Assembly: GCF_009388985.1 (NCBI RefSeq)
Contig: NZ_CP036422.1
Coordinates: forward strand, 2,742,501 to 2,806,500
From: Halioglobus maricola
Lineage (GTDB): Bacteria; Pseudomonadota; Gammaproteobacteria; Pseudomonadales; Halieaceae
Length of the DNA: 64,000 bases
Reading direction: 5' to 3'
Shown here: in pieces, positions 24,996-34,037 of the stretch
Layout: every line of letters starts with the position of its first letter
Position numbering within the stretch: position 1 is the first letter of the stretch
Program-made: the position numbers and the translations under genes
The notes under the pieces: generated by a model
What the model was told of the DNA's origin: nothing
The model's database searches: none
Seen by the model: only the letters and a program-made list of their open reading frames with translations

Positions 24996-25775
24996 ATGCG
25001 TATTGTCCTCGCTCGTCTCGGCGCCCTGCTGACCCTGTGTACTGTTGCTGCCTGCTCCAGCACCCCCAGCTATAACCCGACCACCTTTAACTCTGAGATC
25101 GAAACAGCCAAGCTGGCTGAAAAGCCGATCAAAACGGTCGTTATCCCGCACGTCAATCTCGGTATGCCATCGCGCAACTATCTCGAGAAAGAAGCGCCCC
25201 GCATCGACGGAATGATCTCAGCCTACCTCAAGGATAACGGCTACAAGGTCATTCCTCAGCGTGAATTCCAGCAGCGCTGGAGCACCGGCGTCCGCGCCTA
25301 TGGTAACCCTGTCGAACCGACCACGGGCAAAGTAAATATGCGTACCTTCGCCCAGATCATGGAAAGCATTCGCGACGACATGAAGAAGGAATTCAAACTG
25401 GACGCGTTCGTTTTTACCGATCTGGTAGAAGTGGAAGTAGCCTTCAATATTGGCATGAAGCACCTTGCCCGCTGGGATGGCGTGAGTCGCAAGCCTGCTC
25501 TGCAAGGCCCGGGGGACGGTGTCTCGGTCGATTTCGACTGGAACCAGCTGGCCGCAGTGGCGACTCTACAGGTGGCTGTTTTTGATACAGACTTACAGCG
25601 CCTTTTCTTCGGTCGCGGTGGCCTGGATGCGACCGAAGCGATCGACACCCGTTCTTCCAGCGGCCGTTTCACACGTCGCCGCAATATGCTGGAAAACTAC
25701 AACCACCTCTACGAGGGTATCCAGCTCGCTTTCCACCCTCTCATCGAAATGAAGGCCTGGCCAGGTAACCCCTAG
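24996..25775 (+). CDS. Predicted lipoprotein of unknown function
   Basis: A 259-residue lipoprotein: signal MRIVLARLGALLTLCTVAAC with lipobox VAAC (Cys20). The mature part has the pattern KTVVIPHVNLGMPSRNYLEKEAP, and a late Arg-rich RSSSGRFTRRRNM. I do not recognise a named family. The ATG at 24996 begins the signal peptide. It is divergent from the hydrolase gene with only 30 nt between, and convergent with the HupE gene, where a 10-bp hairpin lies at the junction. Confidence 0.65.
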   Translation: MRIVLARLGALLTLCTVAACSSTPSYNPTTFNSEIETAKLAEKPIKTVVIPHVNLGMPSRNYLEKEAPRIDGMISAYLKDNGYKVIPQREFQQRWSTGVRAYGNPVEPTTGKVNMRTFAQIMESIRDDMKKEFKLDAFVFTDLVEVEVAFNIGMKHLARWDGVSRKPALQGPGDGVSVDFDWNQLAAVATLQVAVFDTDLQRLFFGRGGLDATEAIDTRSSSGRFTRRRNMLENYNHLYEGIQLAFHPLIEMKAWPGNP

Positions 25776-25786
25776 CGAGCCCTATA

Positions 25787-26806
25787 TCAAGCGAGGGTTT
25801 CCAACCCTCGCTCGATACACCACATGGCGGACAGGCCACCCAGCACATAGACCGGCACCCAGCGCAGACGATCCTGCCAGGGTGCTATCGGTTTGCGCAC
25901 AACCCACCACAATGCCAGCACTGCAAGAATGAACGCGATCTGGCCCAGTTCAATTCCGACGTTAAAGAACAGTAGTGCCAGGGGAACGTTATCCTGCGGC
26001 AGGCCGGTCTCTGCCAGCGCGCCGGCAAAGCCCATGCCGTGCAGCAGGCCAAAACCGCCCGCCAGCCACCAGGGGTGGCGCCAGAGCAAATCATTACTGC
26101 CCTTGCGGGTAAGCTCGACTGCCAGCAGAAAGATGCTCAAGGCGATGGTGAATTCCACCAGTGCCACCGGGTAGTCAAAGAACCCCAGGGTGACCAGCGA
26201 CAAGGTAATACTGTGGCCCACAGTGAACGCTGTAATTGTCCACAGCAGGCGCGCACCGCCCCCTACCAACAGCAACAGGCCGAACACGAACAGGAGATGG
26301 TCTATACCGCCCCAGATATGCTCGAAGCCGAGCACGGTGTAATCCGTAACCACCTCTCCGGCGCCGGGCTCCACGGGCACGACAAATTCCGCTTGCTCGC
26401 CATTAAGGACTTCCTGGTACTGGCGCCCGTCCAACAGGCTCAGCATCACCATTGCAGACGCCTGGTTCGCACTGAGGCCGGACACGCCGATGGTGTCCCC
26501 AACGAGACCATCGTCACCCAGGCTCTTGCATGTGAGTTGCAGGCTCGTCACCTTGCCCGTGCCCTCGATCTGGGCAGGACTGCTCTGGCTCACCTCACAG
26601 CTCTCTGGCCAGGTGGGCCTTAGCGGAACACTACTGGTTGCCTGGACCGGCGTTTTCCACACCAGGTGGTACTGCTCGGCGCCGATCTGCTTGATTTTAA
26701 GCAGCGAGGGCGCGAAGCGATGTGCATTGGCGGCGTTGCCCAGAGTCAAACCAAGGGTCAGCAGCAACAGGCTGGCGAGTACTTTTTTCATTGCAGCACC
26801 TTTCAT
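25787..26806 (-). CDS. HupE/UreJ-family membrane protein
   Basis: A 339-residue protein with a signal peptide (ending NAANA), an external domain of about 140 residues, then about seven transmembrane helices. The HupE/UreJ signature is GFEHIWGGIDHLLFV, whose His/Asp residues bind metal, followed by FTVGHSITL and LHGMGFAGAL. Smaller family members act in nickel or cobalt uptake; this long form is uncharacterised. ATGs at 26806 and 26791 arise from a 15-bp tandem duplication. The first overlaps the PpiC stop by four bases. Confidence 0.82.
   Translation of the reverse strand: MKGAAMKKVLASLLLLTLGLTLGNAANAHRFAPSLLKIKQIGAEQYHLVWKTPVQATSSVPLRPTWPESCEVSQSSPAQIEGTGKVTSLQLTCKSLGDDGLVGDTIGVSGLSANQASAMVMLSLLDGRQYQEVLNGEQAEFVVPVEPGAGEVVTDYTVLGFEHIWGGIDHLLFVFGLLLLVGGGARLLWTITAFTVGHSITLSLVTLGFFDYPVALVEFTIALSIFLLAVELTRKGSNDLLWRHPWWLAGGFGLLHGMGFAGALAETGLPQDNVPLALLFFNVGIELGQIAFILAVLALWWVVRKPIAPWQDRLRWVPVYVLGGLSAMWCIERGLETLA
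25790..25812. terminator. Hairpin at the lipoprotein / HupE convergent junction
   Basis: Perfect 10-bp inverted repeat AGCGAGGGTT / AACCCTCGCT with a 3-nt loop. It begins just after the lipoprotein stop and lies within the last codons of the HupE gene. No T tract follows. Possible terminator for the plus-strand gene. Confidence 0.4.
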
Positions 26807-26815
26807 TGCAGCACC
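26786..26815. repeat. 15-bp tandem duplication at the HupE start
   Basis: TTTCATTGCAGCACC occurs twice in direct succession (26786-26800 and 26801-26815). On the minus strand it duplicates GGTGCTGCAATGAAA and so creates two in-frame ATG starts for HupE and the ATGA overlap with the PpiC stop. Confidence 0.9.
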
Positions 26816-27735
26816 TCGTAGTCTTCACGCATCCGAGTGATGCTCCTCTCCAGTGCCTCTGTCCGCGCCTGCGACTTGAGATCGCGTTCAAGCATCGGCC
26901 GCACTTCTTCCAATGTCGCCGGGCGAGCGGGGACTATTTCACTGGTGAACACATAGTGCTGGCCGTAGGTGGAACGAACCGGCCCGACCCAGCTGTTAAC
27001 TTCGGGCTCCGCCTCAATCAGATTCATGACAAATGCACTGCCAAAGTGACGCGCAAGCTGGTCCGGTGTCTGGCGAACGAAACGGTATCCCGGCAGGAAG
27101 GGCGAACTGAGCTGACGCGCCTCCGCTGGTCCCAGGCCCTCGGCCTCAATCTGGGCTATCGTGCTCTCTATCTCCGACTCGCGGTCGCGATTGAAGTAAA
27201 TATGCTCAACGGTATAACGCGCAGGCCGGCGAAGCTCTTCCTGACGCTGCTCAAACTCCGTCGCTATTTGGGCCTCACTCGGCAATGCCGGCGGGTTAGC
27301 GGCCAGCAACAACTGCTCTACCACCTGAATCATTCGCCGTTTGACCACCTCGTCGCCGAGATGCAGACGCATTTCCAGCGCCTGTTTATATTTCTCCTGC
27401 TCGCTCATGCCCTCGCCCATACCGAGAAAGAGCATATTCCGCAGCAGACGCTGATAGACCACCGGGTCATACAGGTGCAATTCAAGTTCAAGCGCTCGCT
27501 GGTACAACATATCCCGATCCAGCTCGGCGCTTACCATATTAGCCAGTTGTTCTTCTGACGGCGGGCGACCCACTGCAGAAAACCACTGCTCTTCGAGCGC
27601 CTCAACACGCGCATCGGAAAGCGGTCCGATTGTTGGCTTGGGTTCAGGAAACAGCTGGCCCTGCAGCCACAAAAGCAGTATCCCCAACAAAACGAAATGT
27701 ATCCAGGGCCGATTCAGCCTGGCCAAAAATTGCAT
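26803..27735 (-). CDS. PpiC-type peptidyl-prolyl isomerase, membrane-anchored
   Basis: A 310-residue protein with one N-terminal helix (IHFVLLGILLLWL), a helical chaperone-like region and a parvulin domain (about 165-285; RYTVEHIYFNR and WVGPVRSTYGQHYVF). It probably folds periplasmic proteins. It overlaps the HupE gene by four bases, so both are made together. The pairing suggests the isomerase helps the long external domain of HupE or a secreted partner; this is an inference. Confidence 0.85.
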   Translation of the reverse strand: MQFLARLNRPWIHFVLLGILLLWLQGQLFPEPKPTIGPLSDARVEALEEQWFSAVGRPPSEEQLANMVSAELDRDMLYQRALELELHLYDPVVYQRLLRNMLFLGMGEGMSEQEKYKQALEMRLHLGDEVVKRRMIQVVEQLLLAANPPALPSEAQIATEFEQRQEELRRPARYTVEHIYFNRDRESEIESTIAQIEAEGLGPAEARQLSSPFLPGYRFVRQTPDQLARHFGSAFVMNLIEAEPEVNSWVGPVRSTYGQHYVFTSEIVPARPATLEEVRPMLERDLKSQARTEALERSITRMREDYEVLQ

Positions 27736-27758
27736 AAATAAAACTCCGGAAGGTCAGC

Positions 27759-28322
27759 TCACCAGTAACGGTTAAACTCGTCAGGATTCATATCGGGAAG
27801 TGGTTTGGCATTGCCGTCTCGGGTACCGAGATACAAGAAACCCGTAATTTCTTCATTTGCAGCCAGCTCCATGGCGTCCATAAATGTGCGGTCAAATGCA
27901 GCGTCCCCGGTGCGCCAGATGCCAGCGAAGCCTAGCGCTTCTGCAGCGAGCAATAGCCCGTGGGCCGCGCAAGCCGCAGACTGGCGCTGCTCTATCGGGG
28001 GCACTTTGGGATGCTCAGACAATGTGCAGATCACCACGACCACGAGCGGCGCCCGCAAAGGCGAATTGCGCGCCTTGGCCTGGGCAGTCTCATCGGCATC
28101 GGGATTTCGCTGCAAAAGGGCCTCGTGTAACAGGCCTCCCAGGGCTTCGCGGCGCTCGCCGGCTACCGTCAGGAAACGCCAGGGGCGCAGTCTTGCGTGA
28201 TCAGGCGCGCGCATGGCGACCTTGATCATCTGTGCCATTTGGTCGGCGTTTGGACCAGGAGCACAGAGTTTCGGGGCAGAATTCCTGTTGGCCAGAAACT
28301 GAAGCTGTTCGTTCATCAACAT
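27759..28322 (-). CDS. Nitroreductase family protein (YdjA-like)
   Basis: A 187-residue FMN-dependent oxidoreductase of the short YdjA type. It has RAPDHARLRPWRFLTV near residue 40 and a C-terminal GFLYLGTRDG, both typical. Substrate unknown. Two nearby ATGs (28322, 28316) are possible starts. It lies between PpiC and FkbM genes on the same strand, with short gaps. Confidence 0.88.
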   Translation of the reverse strand: MLMNEQLQFLANRNSAPKLCAPGPNADQMAQMIKVAMRAPDHARLRPWRFLTVAGERREALGGLLHEALLQRNPDADETAQAKARNSPLRAPLVVVVICTLSEHPKVPPIEQRQSAACAAHGLLLAAEALGFAGIWRTGDAAFDRTFMDAMELAANEEITGFLYLGTRDGNAKPLPDMNPDEFNRYW

Positions 28323-28332
28323 ACCGCGTTTG

Positions 28333-29172
28333 TTATTGCCGGCCTATGATAGCAGGCTCGGGGCCGACCATGATATTCATGAAGCCCTCATCTTCCGGCA
28401 CAGCGTCTACATTGTCACACCACTGCGCCAGCTCGGCGGCATCGCTGGCGACCAGACGATGTTCGATGTGATCAACAATCCAGAAAGGCTGGTTCAATTG
28501 CGCAAGAAGTTCAATCAGTTGGCGGCCACTACTACCACATTGACGCAAAGACCGCGGGGTGAGCTCGACGATAATCCTGCAGGGCGCCGCCTGCGCCTGC
28601 AGTAGTGGCAGCAATCCAGCAACGACACCGTACTCCGAACCCTGGGTGTCAATTTTGAGTAAATCAATACGATTGGTGCGCGCCACCAGATAATCGGTTC
28701 CATTGAGCAGGGAAATCGCAACACTGCGTCTCGCGTCCCCGGCATCAAAAATCTGGTGATCGCCGAGATTGTGTTCACTGAGATAAAGCTGGGCGTCGCT
28801 GGCCTGTGCTGCAAGCCCGGCGTTGACGGCCTCGATACAGCTCAGTTGATTGTGACCAATGCTTCTCTGCATCAGGATGAAATTCGCCGGATCAGGCTCG
28901 AATGCAAACACCCTCCCCTTTGGCCCGACGACACCAGCGGCCAACAGCGAGAAGTAGCCTATATTGGCACCCACGTCGATGAAGACCTGGCCGGGACGCA
29001 ACACCTGTAATAACAGGCTGGATTCATAGGGCTCCCACACTGCTGACTCACGCAGCTGGCGCGAGACATGCTGGTCGTGATCGCCGTGTACATAAATACT
29101 GAGAGGAGCAGCCTGACCAGGGACTGCCAGCGACACCAGCTCAACTCCGGATTGGACATCAGTACTCGACAT
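28333..29172 (-). CDS. FkbM-family methyltransferase
   Basis: A 279-residue SAM-dependent methyltransferase. Motif I is FIDVGANIGYFSLLAA, followed by VFAFEPDP and a later LLKIDTQGSEYGVVAG, all characteristic of the FkbM family, which O-methylates sugars or polyketides. The acceptor cannot be told from the context. It starts 3 nt after the stop of the 61-residue gene upstream. Confidence 0.88.
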   Translation of the reverse strand: MSSTDVQSGVELVSLAVPGQAAPLSIYVHGDHDQHVSRQLRESAVWEPYESSLLLQVLRPGQVFIDVGANIGYFSLLAAGVVGPKGRVFAFEPDPANFILMQRSIGHNQLSCIEAVNAGLAAQASDAQLYLSEHNLGDHQIFDAGDARRSVAISLLNGTDYLVARTNRIDLLKIDTQGSEYGVVAGLLPLLQAQAAPCRIIVELTPRSLRQCGSSGRQLIELLAQLNQPFWIVDHIEHRLVASDAAELAQWCDNVDAVPEDEGFMNIMVGPEPAIIGRQ

Positions 29173-29175
29173 TAT

Positions 29176-29361
29176 TCAGTGCGCTTTTACTTTTGCTTCG
29201 CCGCAGCGGGTACAAACATATCGGGTCACCAGTTTGCCCTGCTTGACGTCAAACTGCTTCGCCACATCCACCTGCCACTTGTGGTGGCCATGGCGGCACA
29301 GGGTTTTACCCTTGTGCTTTTCTTTGGCTGAGGGTTTGCGAAATGGAATTACGTCGGCCAT
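29176..29361 (-). CDS. Small zinc-ribbon-like protein
   Basis: A 61-residue basic protein with a possible metal site: one Cys/His group (CRHGHHKW) and a CTRCG pair near the C-terminus. The spacing suits a small zinc ribbon. It sits with 3-nt gaps between glpK and the FkbM gene on the same strand, so it is likely translated as part of that operon. I do not recognise a family. Confidence 0.65.
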   Translation of the reverse strand: MADVIPFRKPSAKEKHKGKTLCRHGHHKWQVDVAKQFDVKQGKLVTRYVCTRCGEAKVKAH

Positions 29362-29364
29362 GGT

Positions 29365-30855
29365 TCAGAGGAGTGTCCGCTCCAGAGCTTTGTCCCATGA
29401 CGCCTGGCGCCTGCGTCGTGCACTGGCGTTCATGGTCACAGAAAACTCATTCTCGACCTGCCAGATATCGCGAATTTCCTTGGGGCTCTGCCACAGGCCT
29501 ACCCCTAAACCGGCGAGGTAGCATGCACCAGCAACTGTGGTTTCAATCACCTGCGGGCGGATCAGCTTACGGCCCAATACATCTGCCTGGATCTGCATCA
29601 GCAGATCGTTTGCAGCGGCACCGCCATCTACGCGCAGTGGCTTCATACGCTTGCCCAGATCTGCTTCCATCGCGCGCAGAATATCTGCGTTTTGTAATGC
29701 CATGGCGTCCAGTGTCGCCCTGGCGATATGACCCCACTCAGTGCCTCGGGTGAGGCCGGTGAGCGTGCCGCGGGCCTCCGGCGCCCAGTGCGGTGCGCCC
29801 AGCCCCGTCAGGGCCGGCACGAACTCAACCCCGCCGTGGTCCGGCACTTCTCGCGCCAGCGCTTCCACCGCGTGGGCTTGTTTAATAATTTTGAGGCCAT
29901 CGCGCAACCACTGCACGGCCGCGCCGCAAATAAACGCCCCGCCCTCCAGCGCAAATACAGGCTTGTCTTTCTCACCCAGTTGCCAGGCAACTGTCGTGAG
30001 CAGACCTGAGTCGGATTGCAGCGGTTCGGTCCCTGTATTCATCAGGATGAATGAGCCTGTACCGAAGGTACACTTGGCATCGCCAGTGGCAAAGCAGGCC
30101 TGGCCAAACAGGGCCGCCTGCTGGTCGCCGGCCACCCCGGTAATAGGAATACCATCGGGCAAGCCAGGCACGCCCTGGGTACGCCCGAGCTCGGCGCTTG
30201 ACGGCGCAATCCGCGGCAAGATGTCGACAGGGACCTGAAACAGATCCAGCATCTTGCGATCCCAGGCGCAGGTTTTGAGGTTCATCAGTGAGGTGCGCGA
30301 GGCATTCGACACGTCGGTGACATGGCTCTCGCCACCACTAAGCTGCCAGATCAGATAGCTATCGACAGTACCTGCTGCCACTCTGCCGGCTCGGCGCAGA
30401 CGCGAGATACCAGAAGTGTTATTGAGCAGCCAGCGAAACTTACTGGCTGAGAAATAAGGATCAAGCACCAGGCCGGTCCTGTGCCGGACATCCAGCTCAT
30501 GACCGTCTGACTTGAGCTTTTCGCAAAAATCAGTGGTTCGCCGGCACTGCCAGACAATCGCATTGTTCAGCGGATCGCCTGTCTCGCGATCCCACAAAAG
30601 TGCGGTTTCACGCTGGTTGGTAATGCCAATTGCGGCAATATCGGACGCCTTGCAAATACGCTTGCGCAGCACTGCGCGAATGCCCTTGAGGACCGAGCCC
30701 CAGATCTCCGCAGGCCGGTGTTCAACCCAACCGGGCTTCGGGTAGATCTGGGGAAACTCGTTGTTGACGCTGGCCCTGACCTTTCCCGCAGAATCCATCA
30801 GGGCCACTGTGCTTCCCGTGGTGCCCTGGTCGATTGCCAGAATGAAGTCGGCCAT
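29365..30855 (-). CDS. glpK: Glycerol kinase
   Basis: A 496-residue FGGY-family kinase that makes glycerol-3-phosphate in the cytoplasm. The N-terminal phosphate motif is AIDQGTTGSTVA. Glycerol-site RETALLWDRETG and the later GTGSFILMNTG and DGGAAANDLLMQIQAD are all typical. The length is normal. No glpF or glpD lies beside it. It follows the aldehyde dehydrogenase gene on the same strand with a 19-nt gap. Confidence 0.95.
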   Translation of the reverse strand: MADFILAIDQGTTGSTVALMDSAGKVRASVNNEFPQIYPKPGWVEHRPAEIWGSVLKGIRAVLRKRICKASDIAAIGITNQRETALLWDRETGDPLNNAIVWQCRRTTDFCEKLKSDGHELDVRHRTGLVLDPYFSASKFRWLLNNTSGISRLRRAGRVAAGTVDSYLIWQLSGGESHVTDVSNASRTSLMNLKTCAWDRKMLDLFQVPVDILPRIAPSSAELGRTQGVPGLPDGIPITGVAGDQQAALFGQACFATGDAKCTFGTGSFILMNTGTEPLQSDSGLLTTVAWQLGEKDKPVFALEGGAFICGAAVQWLRDGLKIIKQAHAVEALAREVPDHGGVEFVPALTGLGAPHWAPEARGTLTGLTRGTEWGHIARATLDAMALQNADILRAMEADLGKRMKPLRVDGGAAANDLLMQIQADVLGRKLIRPQVIETTVAGACYLAGLGVGLWQSPKEIRDIWQVENEFSVTMNASARRRRQASWDKALERTLL

Positions 30856-30874
30856 ATCTCAGCTCCGCATTAGT

Positions 30875-32302
30875 TTACTCGCCGTAACCTTCTACGGCTT
30901 TAGTCTCGAGGAAATCCGTGAAGCCATGTTCGCCCCACTCGCGCCCGTTGCCGGACTGTTTATATCCGCCAAAGGGTACGGCATAGCCGCCCGACTGGCC
31001 ATTGATTTTCACGTTGCCGGCGCGGATTTGAGAGGCCACCTGACGCGCGTGCTCCATGCTTTCACTCTGCACATAACCGGCAAGACCGTAAACGGTATCA
31101 TTGGCGATCGCGATAGCCTCTTCCTCTGTCTCGTAGGGAATCATCGTGAGCACCGGGCCAAAAATTTCTTCTCGCGCGATCGTCATATCGTTATTCGCAG
31201 CCGAGAAAACAGTGGGCTGCACAAAATAACCTTTGTCGATGCCCTGGGGAAGACCGGGCCCACCAGCGACCAACTTTGCGCCTTCGGCAACACCCGCTTC
31301 AATCAGGCCCTGAATTTTGTCGTACTGCAGTTTCGACACCACAGGCCCCATGGTTGTCTCGGTATTGGCCGGGTCGCCCACTACCACCGAGGCAGCTGCC
31401 CTGGCTGCAATGTCTTCGGCCTCGGCAAGCTTGGCCGCGGGCACCAGCATGCGCGATGGCGCATTACAGGACTGCCCCGTATTGGCGAACATGTGCAATG
31501 CGCCGCGCGTAACAGCCACTTCCAGATTGGCATCGTCGAGAATAATATTGGGGCTCTTGCCGCCAAGTTCCTGGGCAACTCGCTTCACCGTGGGTGCCGC
31601 GTTCTGAGCCACGGCAATTCCAGCGCGGGTAGAACCGGTAAACGACATCATATCGACGTCAGGATGTTTCGACAGCGCTGTTCCCACGCCAGGGCCATCG
31701 CCGTTGACCATATTGTAAACACCCGCGGGAACACCGGCCTCGTGCATGACTTCAGTCCAGAGCCAGGCCGACAACGGGGCGATCTCACTGGGTTTGAGCA
31801 CCATGGTACAGCCCACCGCAAGCGCGGGCGCCACTTTGCAACCGATCTGGTTAACCGGCCAATTCCATGGTGTGATCAAGCCGCACACGCCAATCGGCTC
31901 GCGAAACACACGCGCATTGCCCACATCTTCCTCGAACTCAAATTGGCGCAGCACGCGCAGGGCCTCAGCAAGATGGCCCAGGCCGCAGTCCGCCTGCTCT
32001 TCCACGGCAAATGTCTGGGGTGAACCCATTTCCTCACGGATTGCCACCGCGATATCGTCATAGCGTTTCTTATAGATTTCGACACAGGATTCCAGCAGCT
32101 CAATGCGCTCCTGACGTGTGGTGCGACTGAAGCTTGTGAAGGCGCGCTTCGCCGCTGCCACCGCTAGTTCAACATCGGCCTCAGCGCCAATAGAAATCAC
32201 AGCACAGGCCTCTTCGTTGGCCGGGTTAATCACTTCCAGGTCAAGTGGTGTAGCAGGGGCCACCCACTGGCCGTCGATATAGAATTTGCGGTAGTCGCGC
32301 AT
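30875..32302 (-). CDS. Aldehyde dehydrogenase family protein
   Basis: A 475-residue NAD(P)-dependent aldehyde dehydrogenase. Key elements are TPWNWPVNQI, AQELGGKSPNIIL (general-base Glu) and FANTGQSCNAPSR (catalytic Cys), with GNGREWGEHGF near the end. The ATG at 32302 is preferred to an in-frame TTG at 32314. It is divergent from an acyl-CoA dehydrogenase gene; the two may share control and serve one oxidation route. Substrate unknown. Confidence 0.92.
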   Translation of the reverse strand: MRDYRKFYIDGQWVAPATPLDLEVINPANEEACAVISIGAEADVELAVAAAKRAFTSFSRTTRQERIELLESCVEIYKKRYDDIAVAIREEMGSPQTFAVEEQADCGLGHLAEALRVLRQFEFEEDVGNARVFREPIGVCGLITPWNWPVNQIGCKVAPALAVGCTMVLKPSEIAPLSAWLWTEVMHEAGVPAGVYNMVNGDGPGVGTALSKHPDVDMMSFTGSTRAGIAVAQNAAPTVKRVAQELGGKSPNIILDDANLEVAVTRGALHMFANTGQSCNAPSRMLVPAAKLAEAEDIAARAAASVVVGDPANTETTMGPVVSKLQYDKIQGLIEAGVAEGAKLVAGGPGLPQGIDKGYFVQPTVFSAANNDMTIAREEIFGPVLTMIPYETEEEAIAIANDTVYGLAGYVQSESMEHARQVASQIRAGNVKINGQSGGYAVPFGGYKQSGNGREWGEHGFTDFLETKAVEGYGE

Positions 32303-32358
32303 GACTGGCTCCAAAATAGACTAGTAACAATCCGTCCAAGTCTAGCAGCGACGTCGCC

Positions 32359-32375
32359 CTTGGGTATCACCCAAG
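32359..32375. promoter_or_regulatory. 17-bp palindrome in the aldehyde DH / acyl-CoA DH divergent gap
   Basis: CTTGGGT-ATC-ACCCAAG, a perfect 7-bp inverted repeat. A TACAAT -10 for the acyl-CoA dehydrogenase lies at 32383-32388, so the palindrome covers its -35 region. A second palindrome AACCAA-C-TTGGTT is at 32402-32414. Both are candidate operators. Confidence 0.5.
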
Positions 32376-32429
32376 AGGGGTGTACAATCCGCGCGTTTTT
32401 TAACCAACTTGGTTTGGAGATCCACGCTC

Positions 32430-33566
32430 ATGGACAACGAAGAATTGACCCTGTTTCGCGATATGGCACGCCGCGCTTATGAACAGGAAATCGAGCCCCA
32501 CTACGAAAGCTGGGAAGAACAACACATCGTGCCTCGCGAGTTGTGGAATACCCTAGGTGCTGCCGGGCTTCTGTGCCCCGATATGCCTGAGGAATATGGC
32601 GGTGCAGGCACCTCCCCCCGCGTTTGTCTCGCCATGATTGAGGAGATGTCGCGCATGGGCTACGGCGGTCTCGCCAGCGGCTACGGCATCCACAGCAATA
32701 TCGTTGCTCCTTACATTAATCACTTCGGCACCGAAGAGCAGAAACAACAGTGGCTGCCAAAAATGATTACCGGTGAGGCTGTCGGCGCACTGGCGATGAC
32801 CGAGCCCGGTGCGGGCTCTGATGTTCAGGGTATTCGTACTTCCGCGGTTCGTGATGGCGATGAGTGGGTACTGAACGGCTCCAAAATATTCATCACCAAC
32901 GGCATCCACGCCGATATTGTTATCGTGGCAGCGATTACAGACCCCGGCAAAGGCGCCAAGGGCACGTCCCTCTTTCTGGTAGACACCACCCTCCCCGGTT
33001 TCGAGAAAGGCAACAAGATCGAGAAAATAGGCCAGCACGCGTCAGACACCGCCGAGCTGTTTTTCCAGGATGTACGTATGCCTGCCAACGCGCTGTTGGG
33101 AGAAGAGAACAAGGGCTTCGTGATCATGATGACAGAGCTGCCACGCGAACGCCTGGGCATTGCGGCACAGGCCGTGGCCGCGGCGGAAGGTGCCCTCGAT
33201 CTTACCGTGGACTATGTGCTGCAGCGCAAGGCCTTTGGCCAGACGGTAGCCTCTTTCCAGAATACCCGCTTTACTCTTGCCACCGTGAAAACAGAGATCG
33301 CCCTGAACCGGGCCCTGTACGAAAAGTGTGCCGAGGAATATTCACGCAACGAGCTGTCTGCCGACGATGCGGCGATGCTCAAATACGCCAGCACCGAAAT
33401 GCAGTGCAGCACGGTTGATGACTGCCTGCAGCTCTTCGGCGGCTACGGCTACACCGCCGAGTACCCCATCTCACGTTACTACACCGACGCGCGTATCCAG
33501 CGCATTTACGGCGGGTCTTCGGAGATCATGCGCGAGCTGGTTGCTCGCTCCATGCTGGGCAGGTGA
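32430..33566 (+). CDS. Acyl-CoA dehydrogenase
   Basis: A 378-residue FAD enzyme that introduces the alpha-beta double bond in acyl-CoA. The signature ALAMTEPGAGSDVQGI and the C-terminal IQRIYGGSSEIMRELVARSM are typical of the family, and QLFGGYGYTAEYP is well conserved. The ATG at 32430 follows TTGGAGATC; an in-frame TTG at 32409 is rejected. Chain-length range is not evident. Confidence 0.93.
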   Translation: MDNEELTLFRDMARRAYEQEIEPHYESWEEQHIVPRELWNTLGAAGLLCPDMPEEYGGAGTSPRVCLAMIEEMSRMGYGGLASGYGIHSNIVAPYINHFGTEEQKQQWLPKMITGEAVGALAMTEPGAGSDVQGIRTSAVRDGDEWVLNGSKIFITNGIHADIVIVAAITDPGKGAKGTSLFLVDTTLPGFEKGNKIEKIGQHASDTAELFFQDVRMPANALLGEENKGFVIMMTELPRERLGIAAQAVAAAEGALDLTVDYVLQRKAFGQTVASFQNTRFTLATVKTEIALNRALYEKCAEEYSRNELSADDAAMLKYASTEMQCSTVDDCLQLFGGYGYTAEYPISRYYTDARIQRIYGGSSEIMRELVARSMLGR

Positions 33567-33576
33567 TTCTCGTCGC

Positions 33577-33951
33577 TTAGTTGGCTCCTAACTGGTGCAC
33601 CACTTTGCACCACTTTTCCATGTTCTCGCGGGTGGTGTCCTTGAGCTCGAGGCCCACCCAGTAACCCGACTTTCCGTGGGCGTCCTGACACCATTTGGCC
33701 TCGCCCACCAGTTCGAGGTTGTTTTTCCAATCGCTCATTGGCACTGCGATATGCACGGTGCTGCCAGCATCGATACTCTCGGGCACCAGAATACGCAGGC
33801 CCGCCACCGAAACATCAACAGTCTCGCAGCGAATGACCTTGCTTTCACTTTGCCTGCGGCCACCCCCGGCCTCCACCTCTAGAAAAATCGCCTGGACGAC
33901 GGAAACTCGTTCGTGCTCACGGCGTTCAGCGTAATCAACGGCTTCGGACAT
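33577..33951 (-). CDS. PilZ-domain protein
   Basis: A 124-residue protein formed by a PilZ domain. The N-terminal RREHERVSV is an RxxxR-type c-di-GMP motif, and ETVDVSVAGLRI matches the D/NxSxxG element. It could be a c-di-GMP effector. A good ribosome site (GAGGAAG) precedes the ATG. It stands alone between the acyl-CoA dehydrogenase and AEC transporter genes. Confidence 0.85.
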   Translation of the reverse strand: MSEAVDYAERREHERVSVVQAIFLEVEAGGGRRQSESKVIRCETVDVSVAGLRILVPESIDAGSTVHIAVPMSDWKNNLELVGEAKWCQDAHGKSGYWVGLELKDTTRENMEKWCKVVHQLGAN

Positions 33952-34037
33952 GACTTCCTCCTGATTGATGTCAGCTGGAAATATAGCCAGTGATGATGAT
34001 GTTCGTCAGCAGGGAATTGGAGTTTTCTCGAGTTTTT

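Noticed and set aside
30761..32023. A 420-codon plus-strand open frame opposite the aldehyde dehydrogenase
   Set aside because: It is antisense to a well-conserved enzyme and starts inside glpK. No ribosome site or known motif.
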